Below are positions 29,183 to 37,643 of a stretch of 64,000 nucleotides of DNA, piece by piece. The stretch is taken from contig JADKGI010000030.1 in NCBI GenBank assembly GCA_016722285.1, positions 310,001-374,000 of the forward strand, in the 5' to 3' direction. The position numbers and the translations under genes are program-made. The notes beneath the pieces are model-generated. The model had not been told where the DNA came from, did no database searches, and saw only the letters and a program-made list of their open reading frames with translations. The stretch comes from Saprospiraceae bacterium (GTDB lineage Bacteria > Bacteroidota > Bacteroidia > Chitinophagales > Saprospiraceae). How positions within the stretch are numbered: the stretch's first letter is position 1; every line of letters starts with the position of its first letter.

Positions 29183-29813
29183 CATAACAGAAATGCTTGA
29201 CAGATATTGGGAAGGGGAGACGACCATTGATGAAGAAAATATGCTTAAGACGTATTTCATGAGTGACAATATTGAAGCCGAGCATGAAGCATATACTGAT
29301 TTGTTCGGCTGGATGGTTGATAAATCTTTAATAAAAAGCTCCAGCTCATATGAAATAGATGACTTGCTGGATCGATACTGGGAGGGAGAAACGAGCCTGA
29401 AAGAGGAAGAAATTTTGAAAGCGTATTTCAAAAGTGGAAATATAAGTGACAGTCACATGCCATTTGCCGAATTGTTTGGTTATTTTGAAAGTGCAACTAA
29501 TATAAAATATGATGCAGAGGCACCTTCTATCCCGATTAATACATCAATAGTAAGAAAGCTGACTATCCGGAAGTTTATAGTTGGTTTGGCTGCTGTTTTA
29601 GTAATGGTATTTGGAGCAATGTCGGTTATACAACTTTTGCAGGAGAATGAAAAGGTATCAAAAACAGCTATGGTCAATGAAATTGATGACCCCGAAGAAG
29701 CTCTCAGGGTAACCAAAGAAGCGTTAGCCATGGTATCATCCAAATTCAGAGCCAGCCAACAATCTGTACGACAAAATTTAGGCGCACTTGAAAAAGCCGC
29801 CATTTTTAAATAA
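29172..29813 (+). CDS. Anti-sigma factor-like membrane protein with tandem duplicated N-terminus
   Basis: A 213-residue protein with one transmembrane helix (about 137-158, FIVGLAAVLVMVFGAMSVIQ). Before it, two copies of one cytoplasmic motif stand in tandem: LDRYWEGETTIDEENMLKTY (about 9-28) and LDRYWEGETSLKEEEILKAY (about 66-85), each followed by a shorter shared stretch. LxRYWxGET-type N-termini are known in Bacteroidota anti-sigma-like proteins, normally once. There is no zinc-finger Cys/His set. The overlap with the sigma gene and the membrane topology make a membrane-tethered sigma inhibitor the best reading; this is inferred, not shown. Confidence 0.8.
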   Translation: MKHNITEMLDRYWEGETTIDEENMLKTYFMSDNIEAEHEAYTDLFGWMVDKSLIKSSSSYEIDDLLDRYWEGETSLKEEEILKAYFKSGNISDSHMPFAELFGYFESATNIKYDAEAPSIPINTSIVRKLTIRKFIVGLAAVLVMVFGAMSVIQLLQENEKVSKTAMVNEIDDPEEALRVTKEALAMVSSKFRASQQSVRQNLGALEKAAIFK

Positions 29814-29848
29814 ATTCATATTATTAACCCTTAAATTTTTAATTTATT

Positions 29849-30358
29849 ATGAAAAGTATTTTTTCATTAGCGATAGCTTTGCTCATAAGCATGGCTGCAT
29901 CAGCTCAATCAGATGCGATCGAGCGTTTTTTTCAGGATTATCAGGAAGATCCTAACTTCACAGTTGTGTACGTAAGTCCTAAAATGTTCCAAATGATAAG
30001 CAAAGTTACTGATGGAAGCGAGGACAAGGAATTGTCTTCTATTGTCAAAGACCTAAAGGGACTTCGTATTCTGACTTCCAAAGTCAATCCGTCCAAAGTA
30101 TATACTGAAGCGAATAAAAGACTGAATATCAAAGAGTACGAAGAGTTAGTAACCGTCAGGGATAAAGACTCCAATGTTCGGTTTGTGACCAAAGAAGCCA
30201 ATGGTATGATTAATGAATTATTGCTGTTGGTGGGTGGAAAGGACGAATTTGTCATGATGAGTTTTGTAGGTAATATTGACTTGAGCAAGATTGCCCGTCT
30301 CGCAAAAAAACTCAATATTGACGGTGCTGAGCATCTTGAGAAGATTAACAAAAAGTGA
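29849..30358 (+). CDS. DUF4252 domain protein 1
   Basis: The 169-residue protein has a signal peptide (about 1-19, ending ASAQ) and a DUF4252-like body: FTVVYVSPKMFQMISKV, LSSIVKDLKGLRILTSK, then YEELVTVRDKDSNVRFVTKE. The family is common next to ECF sigma/anti-sigma pairs in Bacteroidota and probably acts in the envelope, but no activity is known. It begins 35 bp after the anti-sigma gene and is the first of three paralogues. There is no lipobox Cys. Confidence 0.85.
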   Translation: MKSIFSLAIALLISMAASAQSDAIERFFQDYQEDPNFTVVYVSPKMFQMISKVTDGSEDKELSSIVKDLKGLRILTSKVNPSKVYTEANKRLNIKEYEELVTVRDKDSNVRFVTKEANGMINELLLLVGGKDEFVMMSFVGNIDLSKIARLAKKLNIDGAEHLEKINKK

Positions 30359-30404
30359 TTGCTTAGGTTGATTAATTATTTTCAAATTTTCAAATGACAA
30401 CTGT

Positions 30405-30947
30405 ATGAAAACCATATTGAAATTCATTGGTGTTATCCTGCTTTTTTCTATCCCTGGCCAATCCCAGTCATCAGTAAAGACCATAGTAAACCAAATGAAA
30501 AAAACAGAACATTATGAGGGAGTTTCTATCCCCGGATGGATGATCAGACTGGGTTTGAAATTTGTACCAAAAGATGATGAAGACCTAAATTCTTCCGGAT
30601 TATTGCAGATAGCCAGAACAATAAAACATCTTAGGGTGGCAACGACTAGCCTGGATATTAAGAAATACGACACTAAGGCCATCGTCAGAAATTTTATGGA
30701 TAAGGTAAGAGACAAAGATCACTTTGAAGAGTATGTCAGTGTAAGATCTGAAGATCAGAATCTCAAAATATTGGTGCAGGAAGAAGAGGAAATCATTAAA
30801 AATCTGGTCATCCTTAGTGAAGACAATGGGGAAATTGCCATGATACATCTCAAAACAAATTTATCTGCACAGGATCTTAAAAATATATCTTTCAGACAGA
30901 TAAAAAATGATACTGGAAAAATCGAACGGGATTCCGGTAAACTTTAA
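30405..30947 (+). CDS. DUF4252 domain protein 2
   Basis: A 180-residue paralogue with a signal peptide (about 1-22, ending GQSQ). The central pattern IKHLRVATTSLDIKKYD and FEEYVSVRSEDQNLKILVQE matches the other two, but the N-terminal part is divergent (EGVSIPGWMIRLGLKFVP) and slightly longer. It is co-directional, 46 bp after DUF4252 protein 1. The C-terminal tail is polar and basic. Confidence 0.82.
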   Translation: MKTILKFIGVILLFSIPGQSQSSVKTIVNQMKKTEHYEGVSIPGWMIRLGLKFVPKDDEDLNSSGLLQIARTIKHLRVATTSLDIKKYDTKAIVRNFMDKVRDKDHFEEYVSVRSEDQNLKILVQEEEEIIKNLVILSEDNGEIAMIHLKTNLSAQDLKNISFRQIKNDTGKIERDSGKL

Positions 30948-30991
30948 TCAGTCGTCCCATAAAAGTAATTTTCAATTTTAAAATCAATGTT

Positions 30992-31489
30992 ATGTCAATC
31001 AGAAATATATTAGTAATAGGCTTGTGCTTTTTTACCTTGGGTCTGTCAGCACAGAAAAATATAGACCAGGTATTCAGAAAATATAAGAATGATGAAGGGG
31101 TCATCAACATGAACTTTACCGGTGAGGTGCTTAAAATGATCAATTCATCAGATAAAAAACTTAAAAGCAGTGTGGATGTGGTCGATATCCTTGTTTTTCA
31201 GAAGAGTGCTGACATTAAAGACAGTGATAAAACGGATATTGAAAAATTGTTGTCAAGAGATAAGTTTGATTTACTGATAGACGTAAAAAATAAAACTCAG
31301 AAAGTAAGGCTCTATGCACTGGATTCTGGTGATTTTCTGAATAAAATATATGCGCATGTCAATACGAATGAAATGAATGCTTATTTTATCCTTTCAGGAA
31401 GAATCATCTTTGATGAACTAGCTAAACTAGGTTTGGATTTCCAGAGTGGCGATGCTCTTAAAATTCTGGATGGAGCCTGGAAAAAATAG
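30992..31489 (+). CDS. DUF4252 domain protein 3
   Basis: A 165-residue paralogue with a signal peptide (about 1-20, ending GLSAQ). It keeps the family beginning IDQVFRKYKNDEGVINMNFT and the central FDLLIDVKNKTQKVRLYAL. It is the last gene of the sigma operon. A roughly 120-bp structured repeat begins 29 bp after its stop. The three copies have clearly diverged, so the triplication is old rather than a recent tandem copy. Confidence 0.82.
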   Translation: MSIRNILVIGLCFFTLGLSAQKNIDQVFRKYKNDEGVINMNFTGEVLKMINSSDKKLKSSVDVVDILVFQKSADIKDSDKTDIEKLLSRDKFDLLIDVKNKTQKVRLYALDSGDFLNKIYAHVNTNEMNAYFILSGRIIFDELAKLGLDFQSGDALKILDGAWKK

Positions 31490-31517
31490 CCCATTTAGTC
31501 TTTTCAACGAATTTGAC

Positions 31518-31639
31518 AATGAAGTCATTTAAAAACGAATGTTAAAATGATTTGTAAGTGCTTGGAATGCAGATTGATATCAAATTTCATTTTCATAGCC
31601 AAAGCTATGGCGATTAAATTTGATAAAAAGCTGGGTTTC
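31518..31639 (+). repeat. Dispersed structured element, copy 1 (downstream of the DUF4252 operon)
   Basis: About 120 bp nearly identical to the reverse complement of 45052-45173. It contains a hairpin: outer arms ATCAAATTT (31579-31587) and AAATTTGAT (31616-31624), inner perfect stem CATAGC-CAAA-GCTATG (31594-31609). It begins 29 bp after a stop codon in gene orientation. Confidence 0.75.
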
Positions 31640-31641
31640 AA

Positions 31642-31831
31642 CCTGCCTGCCAAAGAATTTGTTCGGCAGGCAGGTGACTTGCAAAGGGATTAACAATATG
31701 TTTTTAAGTACCATATAAATGCTATTTTATAAACAGGCATATAAATTTGCGGCCTTTACTTTTTACTTTGACTTCAAAAGTCCTTCCATTTTAAGGGAAG
31801 GATTTAGCCCGCCTGCCCCGAAGATGGCAGG
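31642..31831. repeat. Cluster of GC-rich hairpins in the 31.5-31.9 kb gap
   Basis: Three perfect inverted repeats: CCTGCCTGCC (31642-31651) with GGCAGGCAGG (31665-31674); TCCTTCC (31781-31787) with GGAAGGA (31796-31802); CCTGCC (31812-31817) with GGCAGG (31826-31831). They are GC-rich against a very AT-rich background. None is followed by a T run, so they look like small repetitive elements rather than classic terminators. No gene is visible between 31490 and 31896. Confidence 0.6.
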
Positions 31832-31896
31832 GATGGGTAAATTTAAATGAATCACTTCATTGTTTAATTGGTTTTTTACTTTAAAACCACAGTAAA

Positions 31897-32469
31897 ATGG
31901 AAGATAATTTTTATCAGGATGTAATTATTAATCCTGAAAATGTCAAAGATATAATATTTCTCAAAAGCGAATTTGAACGTTGTGAATTTCAAAGTCTGAA
32001 TTTATTATCGTTGGACTTGTCCATGGTCATTTTTCAGGAATGTATTTTTATAAATTGTGATCTGAGTATGGCTATTCTTAACAAAACTTCGTTCAGGAAA
32101 ATCACATTTGATGATTGCAAGATTTTAGGAGTGCGATTTGACGACTGCCACCCATTTCTATTTTCTGTAAGTTTTAAAAAATGTATTTTGGACATGTCTG
32201 TTTTTAATGCACTAAGCCTGAAGAAGATATTTTTCAGCCATTGTCAGCTAAGAGAAACTGATTTTTCAGACGCAGATATGCAGGATGCGGTTTTTGACCA
32301 TTGTAATTTAGATTTGGCCATATTCGAAAATACAAATTTGTCAGGTGCTGATTTTATAACATCATTTGGATATATTATTGATCCTGAAATCAATTATGTG
32401 GTAAAAGCTAAATTTTCATGGCCAGCGGCAGAGGGCCTTCTTAAAAAATACAGGGTATTTTTTGAATAG
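31897..32469 (+). CDS. Pentapeptide-repeat protein
   Basis: The 190 residues form a right-handed quadrilateral beta-helix pattern of A(D/N)LXX-type repeats: FERCEFQSLNLLSLDLSMV, FINCDLSMAILNKTSF, FDDCKILGVRFDDC, FSHCQLRETDFSDADMQDA, FDHCNLDLAIFENTNLSGAD. Cysteine often takes the third position, as in the Qnr/MfpA-like class, but resemblance alone does not show gyrase protection. There is no signal peptide, so it is cytosolic. It stands alone between the DUF4252 operon and the efflux cluster. Confidence 0.85.
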   Translation: MEDNFYQDVIINPENVKDIIFLKSEFERCEFQSLNLLSLDLSMVIFQECIFINCDLSMAILNKTSFRKITFDDCKILGVRFDDCHPFLFSVSFKKCILDMSVFNALSLKKIFFSHCQLRETDFSDADMQDAVFDHCNLDLAIFENTNLSGADFITSFGYIIDPEINYVVKAKFSWPAAEGLLKKYRVFFE

Positions 32470-32726
32470 AAAAATGACTTATACTTTTTAAAATTATAAT
32501 ATGATAGTAGTAAAGCACTTAAAAAATTCTATTTTCCTTGATCGATCAATGGAAGTAAAAAATATACTCTGCGGTCCCATTTTAGGTAAAAGGTGTTCAG
32601 AATGAATTATTCAACTTGCCATAAGTTGTAAATATTTTGTTAAAAACACTTCACGCAGAAATTTATTGATAGATTAAGTAGTAAATTTGTCGTTGTAAAT
32701 AAAAGAGTTAATCTTTTGATGATTGT

Positions 32727-33194
32727 ATGAATCTGAAGGGCTATTATTTAAAAACTATTATTTTCTCCAAGTCTTGGGTTAAAACCATCACTAAATGCGG
32801 TTTTATCTTGTTGCATCTACTCCTGATACTTATTGGGGTCAGTTCTTCATTTGGCAGTAAAACAAGCGTTAATTTAGATTCCGGAAAAGGATTACAGATT
32901 TCACTTACCAAATATCACCCAGGTTCCAGCTATATTTCTTCTGATGAAATTGGATTTAATCCATTCACTCTCTTTTCTGAAACAGAGAATTGCAACGAGA
33001 ATAATGTTGAAGAAGATTTTGGTGATGACCAAGTGATGGATCATGCCGGTTTTGCTTCTTTAATATTGTTTCAAAATACTTTAGTGGAGGAGGGCTTGGT
33101 GTGCTCATATTGGTTTTCACCCACCCGGACTCAAACCCAGCTAACCATTCCTTTTTTTATACTCTACCATTCCTGGAAGAGTTATCTCGTCTAA
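32727..33194 (+). CDS. Small membrane/exported protein of unknown function upstream of the efflux operon
   Basis: A 155-residue protein, not recognised. It has an N-terminal hydrophobic helix (about 25-43, CGFILLHLLLILIGVSSSF) that is a plausible signal/anchor after a basic start, then an acidic segment (NENNVEEDFGDDQ) and a hydrophobic, aromatic C-terminus. It lies 112 bp before the RND adaptor gene in the same direction, so it could be a regulator or accessory of the pump, or simply unrelated. Coding status is moderately supported by length and signal only. Confidence 0.5.
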   Translation: MNLKGYYLKTIIFSKSWVKTITKCGFILLHLLLILIGVSSSFGSKTSVNLDSGKGLQISLTKYHPGSSYISSDEIGFNPFTLFSETENCNENNVEEDFGDDQVMDHAGFASLILFQNTLVEEGLVCSYWFSPTRTQTQLTIPFFILYHSWKSYLV

Positions 33195-33306
33195 TTTTTT
33201 CTTGTAATTAACCAGAATTAACTGGTTTCTAATTCATTACCCATCATTCTTGTGAAGGTGGTAATGTAATCTTTGATTATCACTAAACAATTAAATTAAA
33301 TCAACA

Positions 33307-34392
33307 ATGCAGAGGTTAATCTTATTCCTTGGTTTCACGCTTATTCTGGTTATTACAAGTTGTAAACAGGAACAGCAGAAAATGGAACTGGAAAGCAAAT
33401 TTATTGTAACGAGTCCCATCCAAAAAGACACCACTATTTATAAGAGTTATGTTTGTCAGATCAAAGCCATCAGTCACATCGAGGTGAGATCAATGGAGAA
33501 AGGATATTTGCAAAACATCTATGCAGATGAGGGTCAATTCGTAAAAAAGGGTCAGCTCTTGTTTAAGATTGCCCCCATGATCTATCAGGCCGAATTGCAA
33601 AAGGCGCAAGCAAATGTAAGTTTTGCAGAAATTGAGTATCAAAACACCAAGAGCCTGGCAGACAGCAGCATCGTTTCAAAAAATGAATTGGCCTTGGCTA
33701 AAGCTACATTGGATAAAGAAAAAGCGGAATTGGCTTTGGCACAAGCTCATCTTTCCTTTACCGAAATCAGGGCACCATTTGATGGATATGTGGGGAGGTT
33801 AATGGAACGGTTAGGTAGTCTTATTGAGGAAGGGGCACTGCTTACTACACTTTCAGACAATAATAAAATGTGGGTTTATTTTAACGTACCCGAGTCCGAA
33901 TATTTAGATTATACCTCACAGTCAAAAAAGGAAAATCAGAAAAAAGTAAAATTGAAAATGGCAAATAATATCATCTTTGATCAGATAGGTGTAGTAGAAA
34001 CGATTGAAGCTGATTTTAATAATGAAACAGGAAATATTGCATTCAGAGCGACTTTCGACAATCCAAAACATATACTAAGACATGGAGAAACCGGGTCAAT
34101 CCAGATGCCAATTTATTTGGATAATGTTATCATGATTCCACAGATAGCTACTTTTGATATTCTGGACAAAAAGTATGTTTATGTAGTGGATGAAAAAAAC
34201 ATACTCAACTCAAGGCAAATAACTGTCGGCTATGAAATGCCTCACATGTATGTAGTCATGAATGGATTAAATACAGGTGATAAGATACTGCTGGAAGGAT
34301 TGGGTAAGGTAAAGAATAGCGAGAAGATAGAATATGAATTTGAACCCTGTGAAACAGCGCTCTCCAAACTAAATAATTTACATGCCGAGTAG
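33307..34392 (+). CDS. RND efflux periplasmic adaptor (membrane fusion lipoprotein)
   Basis: A 361-residue AcrA/MexA-type protein. The lipoprotein signal has lipobox LVITSC (Cys19). The lipoyl/barrel-sandwich halves are YLQNIYADEGQFVKKGQLLF and APFDGYVGRLMERLGSLI, separated by an alpha-hairpin (LQKAQANVSFAEIEYQ ... LALAKATLDKEKAELALA). Beta-barrel and membrane-proximal domains follow (about 185-340). It links the inner-membrane pump encoded next with the outer-membrane channel. First pump gene of the operon; 23 bp separate it from the permease gene. Confidence 0.94.
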   Translation: MQRLILFLGFTLILVITSCKQEQQKMELESKFIVTSPIQKDTTIYKSYVCQIKAISHIEVRSMEKGYLQNIYADEGQFVKKGQLLFKIAPMIYQAELQKAQANVSFAEIEYQNTKSLADSSIVSKNELALAKATLDKEKAELALAQAHLSFTEIRAPFDGYVGRLMERLGSLIEEGALLTTLSDNNKMWVYFNVPESEYLDYTSQSKKENQKKVKLKMANNIIFDQIGVVETIEADFNNETGNIAFRATFDNPKHILRHGETGSIQMPIYLDNVIMIPQIATFDILDKKYVYVVDEKNILNSRQITVGYEMPHMYVVMNGLNTGDKILLEGLGKVKNSEKIEYEFEPCETALSKLNNLHAE

Positions 34393-34415
34393 GCTGAACC
34401 TAAAAAATAAATGAC

Positions 34416-37400
34416 ATGTTTAATCAATTTATTCAAAGGCCGGTTCTTGCTATTGCTATTTCACTTGGCATAGTTTTTCTGGGCCTATTGGCAATTTATA
34501 CACTCCCTGTAGCTCAATTTCCGGAAATAGCTCCACCAAGGGTAACCATATTCATTGAATTTCCAGGATCTAATGCAGACCTTTTGGTCAAATCAACTCT
34601 TACTATATTGGAAAGAGAAATAAATGGTGTACAGGGAATGCAATATATGCTTTCAGACGCCACGAGTGCAAGTGAGGCAAGTATTGATATTGTGTTTGAA
34701 CCAGGTACAGATCCAACCATTGCCGCAGCAAGGGTGAAAACTAGGGTCGATCAAGTGATGACCAATTTACCCCCATTGGTGCAGCGGGAAGGGGTAATCA
34801 TCAAACCATTACAGCCCAGTATGCTAATGTATCTAAACCTTTTTAGCACCAATAAGAGCAATGATGAAAAATTCCTATTCAATTACGCCAATACCTATAT
34901 TTTGCCTGAATTGCAACGAATCAGTGGTATGGGTATGGCCGAGGCCATTGGTAGCCGGGCTTTTGCAATAAGGGTTTGGTTAAATCCAGACAGAATGAGA
35001 GCCTACAATATCTCAGCCGAAGATGTTCTAAAAGCTATCGATGAACAAAGTGTTCTCGCCCGGCCCGGTAGAGTAGGATTAAGCTCCGGTATCACTGCTC
35101 AATCCCAGGAATATGTTTTCACATACCAGGGATGGTACAATAAACCCGAACAATATGAAGAAATAATATTAAGGGCAAATCCGGATGGTGAAATACTTAA
35201 ATTAAAGGACCTTGCAAAAGTGGAAGTGGGAAGTGAGTTTGTAGATATTTATTCCAATAAGGATGGTTTCCCTTCAGCTTCATTGGTGCTCAAACAAAGT
35301 CCTGGCAGCAACGCAAATAAGGTCATAGAAGACGTTAAGGCAAAACTTCTGGAATTAAAAAAGGATTTCCCTCCGGGAATGAACTATGAGATCAATTATG
35401 ATGTATCAAAATTTGTGAATGCATCCATTGATAAAGTGCTGCATACCTTATTGGAAGCTTTTATACTTGTAGCTATCGTTGTATTTGTTTTTCTGGGTGA
35501 CTGGCGTTCGACCTTCATCCCAATCCTCGCTGTTCCAATATCCCTGGTGGGCACATTTGTCTTCATGCAAATGTTTGGGTTGAGTATCAATTTGATTACA
35601 TTATTTGCATTAGTATTGGCTATTGGTATAGTGGTGGATAATGCCATTGTAGTAGTTGAAGCGGTGCATGTCAAAATGGAGGAAGACAACCTACCCCCCT
35701 TAAAAGCGGTCAAGAAGGCACTTGAAGAAATAGGTGGTGCCATTATTGCCATCACCCTGGTCATGACTGCTGTTTTTGTTCCTGTGGCATTTATGTCAGG
35801 GCCTGTAGGAGTGCTCTATCGTCAGTTTTCCATCACCATGGCAACAGCTATCATTCTTTCGGGGTTGGTCGCACTTACGCTTACTCCTGTACTGTGTGCC
35901 ATCCTCTTGAAAAACACACATGGTATGCCAAAGAAAAAGTCACCAGTCAATTTATTTCTTGATTGGTTTAACAAGGTATTTGATAAAGCTACGGGAAAAT
36001 ATACGAGTTTTCTTAAAGTCATCGTGGACAGGAGATTGGTAACCTTTGGTATCCTTGCTATATTTGCCTTAGGTATCTTTGGTTTAGACAAGGTCCTTCC
36101 GGCTGGATTTATTCCCAATGAGGATCAGGGTCAGATTTATGCCATTATTCAAACTGCACCAGGAACAACGATAGAAAGAACCAATGAAATTTCGAGAAAA
36201 CTTCAGGCAATAGCAAAAGAAGTTCCAGAAGTACAATCTGTCACGTCACTCGCAGGTTTTGAGATTCTTACTGAAGGTAGAGGCTCCAATGCCGGAACAT
36301 GTTTGATCAACTTAAAAGATTGGTCCGATCGTAATCATTCAGTTAAGGAGGTCATTGAAGAGCTGGAAGGAAAATCAAAAGACCTTCCTGCCGTAATTGA
36401 GTACTTTCAGCCCCCTGCAGTACCCGGATATGGCACATCGGATGGATTTTCCTTGCGCCTTCTTGATAAGAGTAGCGATGTGGATTATCAGGAGTTTGAT
36501 AAAGTAAATTCTGAATTTGTAGCTGCTTTAAGAAAAAGAAAGGAATTGAGTGGTTTATTCGCTTTTTACTCAGCAAAATATCCTCAGTTCGAATTGACAA
36601 TTGACAATGCCTTGGCAATGCAAAAAGGTGTTTCAATCGGTGCAGCAATGGAAAACCTTAACATCATGATTGGTAGTACTTACGAACAAGGTTTTATACG
36701 TTTCAACAACTACTATAAGGTATATACACAGGCAGGGCCCGAATTTAGAAAGCAACCATCAGATCTTCTAAACATGTTCATCAAAAATGACCATGGTGAA
36801 ATGGTACCGTATTCTTCATTTATGAAAATTACAAAGACGCAGGGGCCCAATGAGATATCCAGGTACAATTTATACGTATCTTCTTTGATCAACGGTGCGC
36901 CAGCACGCGGCTATTCCTCCGGAGAAGCTATGAAAGCAATTCAGGAGGTCGCTATGAAATCCTTACCCAGAGGCTATGAAATTGCCTGGGAAGGTCTGTC
37001 TTTTGATGAGGCCAAAAGGGGTAACGAAGCATTGTATATATTTCTTGTAGTGTTGTTTTTTGTTTACTTGATTCTGGCATCGCAATACGAAAGTTTTCTT
37101 TTGCCATTTGCAGTCCTTCTTTCTATACCTCCGGGAATATTTGGATCCTTTTTACTTTTGAAAATGATGGGCCTTTCCAATGATGTTTATGCTCAGGTGG
37201 GACTAATTATGCTGACCGGATTGTTGGGTAAAAATGCGGTTTTGATCGTAGAATTTGCCGTTCAGAAACACATGCAGGGTGCTTCAGTTCTTAATGCAGC
37301 CATAGAGGGTGCCAGGATCCGATTCAGGCCAATTTTGATGACATCATTTGCTTTTATTGCCGGCCTGATTCCTTTAGTGATTGCTACAGGTCCTGGAGCC

Positions 37401-37643
37401 GTAGGTAACCATACCATTGGAGCGTCAGCCCTAGGTGGTATGCTACTTGGTACTGTCTTTGGGGTCATCATCGTCCCTGGTTTGTATTTCATCTTTGGCA
37501 GTCTTCAGGAAGGCAGACAACTCATCCATGTGGAAGCTGAAAATCCACTGACAGAAGTCTTTGTTGAAAATCAGTCACAGATAGCCTTGACAAAAGGTAT
37601 TAGAAGATTAATCACTAAATTTTTAAAGAAAAATGAAGAGTAA
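34416..37643 (+). CDS. RND (HAE1/AcrB-type) efflux pump permease
   Basis: The 1,075 residues are typical for AcrB homologues, with 12 membrane helices and two large periplasmic loops. The N-terminus is FIQRPVLAIAISLGIVFLG. The proton-relay helix 4 reads AIGIVVDNAIVVVEAV, with Asp-Asn where AcrB has Asp-Asp. The helix 10 Lys is in TGLLGKNAVLIVEFA. It exports hydrophobic or amphipathic compounds through the adaptor and channel encoded on either side; the substrate is unknown. Its stop overlaps the channel gene start by 11 bp. Confidence 0.95.
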   Translation: MFNQFIQRPVLAIAISLGIVFLGLLAIYTLPVAQFPEIAPPRVTIFIEFPGSNADLLVKSTLTILEREINGVQGMQYMLSDATSASEASIDIVFEPGTDPTIAAARVKTRVDQVMTNLPPLVQREGVIIKPLQPSMLMYLNLFSTNKSNDEKFLFNYANTYILPELQRISGMGMAEAIGSRAFAIRVWLNPDRMRAYNISAEDVLKAIDEQSVLARPGRVGLSSGITAQSQEYVFTYQGWYNKPEQYEEIILRANPDGEILKLKDLAKVEVGSEFVDIYSNKDGFPSASLVLKQSPGSNANKVIEDVKAKLLELKKDFPPGMNYEINYDVSKFVNASIDKVLHTLLEAFILVAIVVFVFLGDWRSTFIPILAVPISLVGTFVFMQMFGLSINLITLFALVLAIGIVVDNAIVVVEAVHVKMEEDNLPPLKAVKKALEEIGGAIIAITLVMTAVFVPVAFMSGPVGVLYRQFSITMATAIILSGLVALTLTPVLCAILLKNTHGMPKKKSPVNLFLDWFNKVFDKATGKYTSFLKVIVDRRLVTFGILAIFALGIFGLDKVLPAGFIPNEDQGQIYAIIQTAPGTTIERTNEISRKLQAIAKEVPEVQSVTSLAGFEILTEGRGSNAGTCLINLKDWSDRNHSVKEVIEELEGKSKDLPAVIEYFQPPAVPGYGTSDGFSLRLLDKSSDVDYQEFDKVNSEFVAALRKRKELSGLFAFYSAKYPQFELTIDNALAMQKGVSIGAAMENLNIMIGSTYEQGFIRFNNYYKVYTQAGPEFRKQPSDLLNMFIKNDHGEMVPYSSFMKITKTQGPNEISRYNLYVSSLINGAPARGYSSGEAMKAIQEVAMKSLPRGYEIAWEGLSFDEAKRGNEALYIFLVVLFFVYLILASQYESFLLPFAVLLSIPPGIFGSFLLLKMMGLSNDVYAQVGLIMLTGLLGKNAVLIVEFAVQKHMQGASVLNAAIEGARIRFRPILMTSFAFIAGLIPLVIATGPGAVGNHTIGASALGGMLLGTVFGVIIVPGLYFIFGSLQEGRQLIHVEAENPLTEVFVENQSQIALTKGIRRLITKFLKKNEE

